From JBEKCP01 sp050014815 (GTDB lineage: Bacteria; Planctomycetota; Planctomycetia; Pirellulales; Thermoguttaceae), in NCBI GenBank assembly GCA_050014815.1, contig JBEKCP010000329.1, forward strand, positions 1 through 6,984: 6,984 bases of DNA, read 5' to 3'. The position numbers and the translations under genes are program-made. Positions 5,752 through 6,984 of this stretch are shown one piece after another. Each line of letters begins with the position of its first letter. The stretch's first letter is position 1. The notes beneath the pieces are model-generated. The model did not search any database and was not told where the DNA came from. It worked only from the letters and a program-made list of their open reading frames with translations.

Positions 5752-5755
5752 AAGG
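5752..5755 (+). promoter_or_regulatory. Ribosome-binding site of the dehydrogenase gene
   Basis: AAGG ends 7 bases before the ATG at 5763. A second purine run, GGAG (5758-5761), is too close to the start to serve. This fixes the start of the dehydrogenase gene, which is also exactly where the Rossmann fold begins. Confidence 0.5.
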
Positions 5756-5762
5756 TTGGAGT

Positions 5763-6984
5763 ATGCCTTACCATCTGCTCACCGGTGCCACCGGACTTCT
5801 GGGGGCGTATCTGCTGCACGACAGTCTCCTGGCAGGGCGGCGCATGGCGGTGCTGGCTCGGCCCTCAAAATCCCAATCAGCGCGGCAGCGAATCGAGGGC
5901 TTGCTTCGCCGCTGGGAAGTGGCTGACGGCAGGCCCCTGCCCCGGCCGGTGGTGCTCCAGAGCGATCTGTCGCACGTCGATTTGGGCCTGGACGGCGGCG
6001 CCCTGCAGTGGATCGCCCGGAACTGCGTTTCGGTCGTCCACAATGCGGCCAGCCTGACCTTCCGGGGTGACGACTCCGACGCCGAGCCCTGGCTGTCCAA
6101 TGTCGAGGGCACCCGGCGGATGCTGGAGTTGTGCCGGGTGACGGGCATTCGCCAGTTCCACCATGTTTCGACGGCGTACGTGTGCGGGCTCCGCGAGGGG
6201 CGGATCCTGGAAAGCGAGCTCGACTTGGGCCAGCCGATGGGCAACGTCTACGAGAAGAGCAAGCTCCAGGGGGAGTTGCTCGTCCGCCGGGCCGGCTGGA
6301 TCGATCCACCGACTATCTACCGCCCGTCGATCATCGTCGGAGACTCGCAGACGGGCTATACGAGCACGTTCCACGGCTTCTACGCCCCGCTGAAGCTGGC
6401 GCATACCATCGTCAGCAAAGTGCTCCTCGGCGCCACGGCGGGGCGACTGCTCGTCGAGGCGTTGGGACTGAAGGGCGCGGAGCGGAAGAACTTCGTTCCG
6501 GTCGATTGGACAAGCGCCGTGATGACGCACGTCCACGGCCGGCCCGATCTGCACGGCAAGACCTATCACCTGACGTCCCCGCGGCCGGTGCCGCTTTGGG
6601 AACTGGCCGAGGTGATGCACGAGACCGTCGAGACGTACTCGCAAACGGCCGATCCCGGCGATGAAGGGAGGTGCGACGGGGCGTGGTTCGAGCAGACGTT
6701 CCGCGAGCAGATGGCGATTTACGGGGCGTACTGGCGGGACGATCCGGAGTTCGACGCGAGCAACACCTGCCGGGCGGCGCCCCACTTGCCCTGCCCGGAA
6801 TTGGACCGCCGCCGGATGATGCACCTTGCCAAGTTCGCCATAGACTCGAACTTCGGCCGGGTCCGCGAGCCGAAGTCCCGCCCCGACTTCGATGTCCATC
6901 ACCACATGGCCAGGCTGCTGGCGGCCGGCGATCGCCAAAGCGACGGCCAGCGGAGCTACGCGCGCCTCGGGCTGGAGGTCAACG
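5763..6984 (+). CDS. NAD(P)-dependent SDR, fatty-acyl reductase / thioester-reductase type (3' end cut off)
   Basis: The frame runs 407 codons from the ATG to the right edge without a stop, so the gene is incomplete. It is an extended short-chain dehydrogenase. The nucleotide-binding loop TGATGLLG (7-14) begins almost at residue 1. VVHNAASLTF (91-100) follows, then the catalytic serine segment HVSTAYVCG (134-142) and the YXXXK pair Tyr163/Lys167 in NVYEKSKLQGE, then IYRPSIIVGDSQTGY. VVHNAA, YRPSIIVGDS and the KLQGE helix resemble the male-sterility/NAD-binding-4 group, which reduces acyl thioesters to aldehydes or alcohols; ketone-reducing relatives also exist. It does not look like OleD. FVPVDWTSAV (about 247-256) and TYHLTSPRPVPLWELAE are typical of the substrate side of extended SDRs. 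Residues from about 330 on fall outside the usual fold and may lead into another domain beyond the window. The gene is divergent from the membrane glycosyltransferase and may share its control region. Confidence 0.85.
   Translation, partial: MPYHLLTGATGLLGAYLLHDSLLAGRRMAVLARPSKSQSARQRIEGLLRRWEVADGRPLPRPVVLQSDLSHVDLGLDGGALQWIARNCVSVVHNAASLTFRGDDSDAEPWLSNVEGTRRMLELCRVTGIRQFHHVSTAYVCGLREGRILESELDLGQPMGNVYEKSKLQGELLVRRAGWIDPPTIYRPSIIVGDSQTGYTSTFHGFYAPLKLAHTIVSKVLLGATAGRLLVEALGLKGAERKNFVPVDWTSAVMTHVHGRPDLHGKTYHLTSPRPVPLWELAEVMHETVETYSQTADPGDEGRCDGAWFEQTFREQMAIYGAYWRDDPEFDASNTCRAAPHLPCPELDRRRMMHLAKFAIDSNFGRVREPKSRPDFDVHHHMARLLAAGDRQSDGQRSYARLGLEVN

Noticed and set aside
5877..6938. 353-codon minus-strand open frame over the SDR gene
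   Set aside because: The plus strand has the complete Rossmann and YXXXK motif set; the minus frame is a compositional shadow.
5763..6984. OleD, the NADPH-dependent reductase partner of OleC
   Set aside because: The motif set and length fit the male-sterility / thioester-reductase type rather than the 3-beta-HSD type of OleD.

Overview
The window is GC-rich (clearly above 60% G+C in most genes) and carries five confident genes on both strands, with short spacers and several GC-rich hairpin repeats between them. The gene content and repeats are compatible with a planctomycete or a related environmental bacterium: an OleC-type ligase, membrane-bound and soluble glycosyltransferases, a fatty-acyl-reductase-like dehydrogenase, weak ribosome-binding sites and many interspersed palindromes. 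This assignment is an inference; no rRNA or other marker gene is present.

Left end (1-428). A reading frame entering from the left edge may be the tail of a gene. It runs into an ordered array of short tandem repeats at 106-220 (short, long, long, short, then a partial unit). A second, different palindromic element lies at 363-449 and reaches into the 3' end of the first full gene.

Middle (429-4153). An OleC-like beta-lactone synthetase / fatty-acid ligase is on the minus strand (429-2099). Across a 217-bp spacer is a plus-strand family-4-like glycosyltransferase (2317-3468). It ends 19 bp from a convergent minus-strand gene (3488-4153) for an unrecognised, probably membrane-anchored protein of visibly lower GC. 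Just upstream of that start is a 20-codon open tail that overlaps it as ATGA, which looks like the remains of a lost upstream gene. A perfect 9-bp hairpin follows.

Right end (4242-6984). A membrane glycosyltransferase of family 2 (4242-5558, minus) and an NAD(P)-dependent dehydrogenase of the fatty-acyl reductase / thioester-reductase type (5763 to the right edge, plus) are divergently transcribed. Their 204-bp spacer contains two operator-like palindromes.

Taken together, the ligase, the acyl-reductase-like enzyme and the two glycosyltransferases suggest a lipid or lipid-derived metabolite with sugar decoration. The partners expected for a classical olefin pathway (OleA thiolase, OleB hydrolase, OleD reductase) are not in this window, so the product is unknown. 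Differences in composition between adjacent genes suggest the region was assembled piecemeal.
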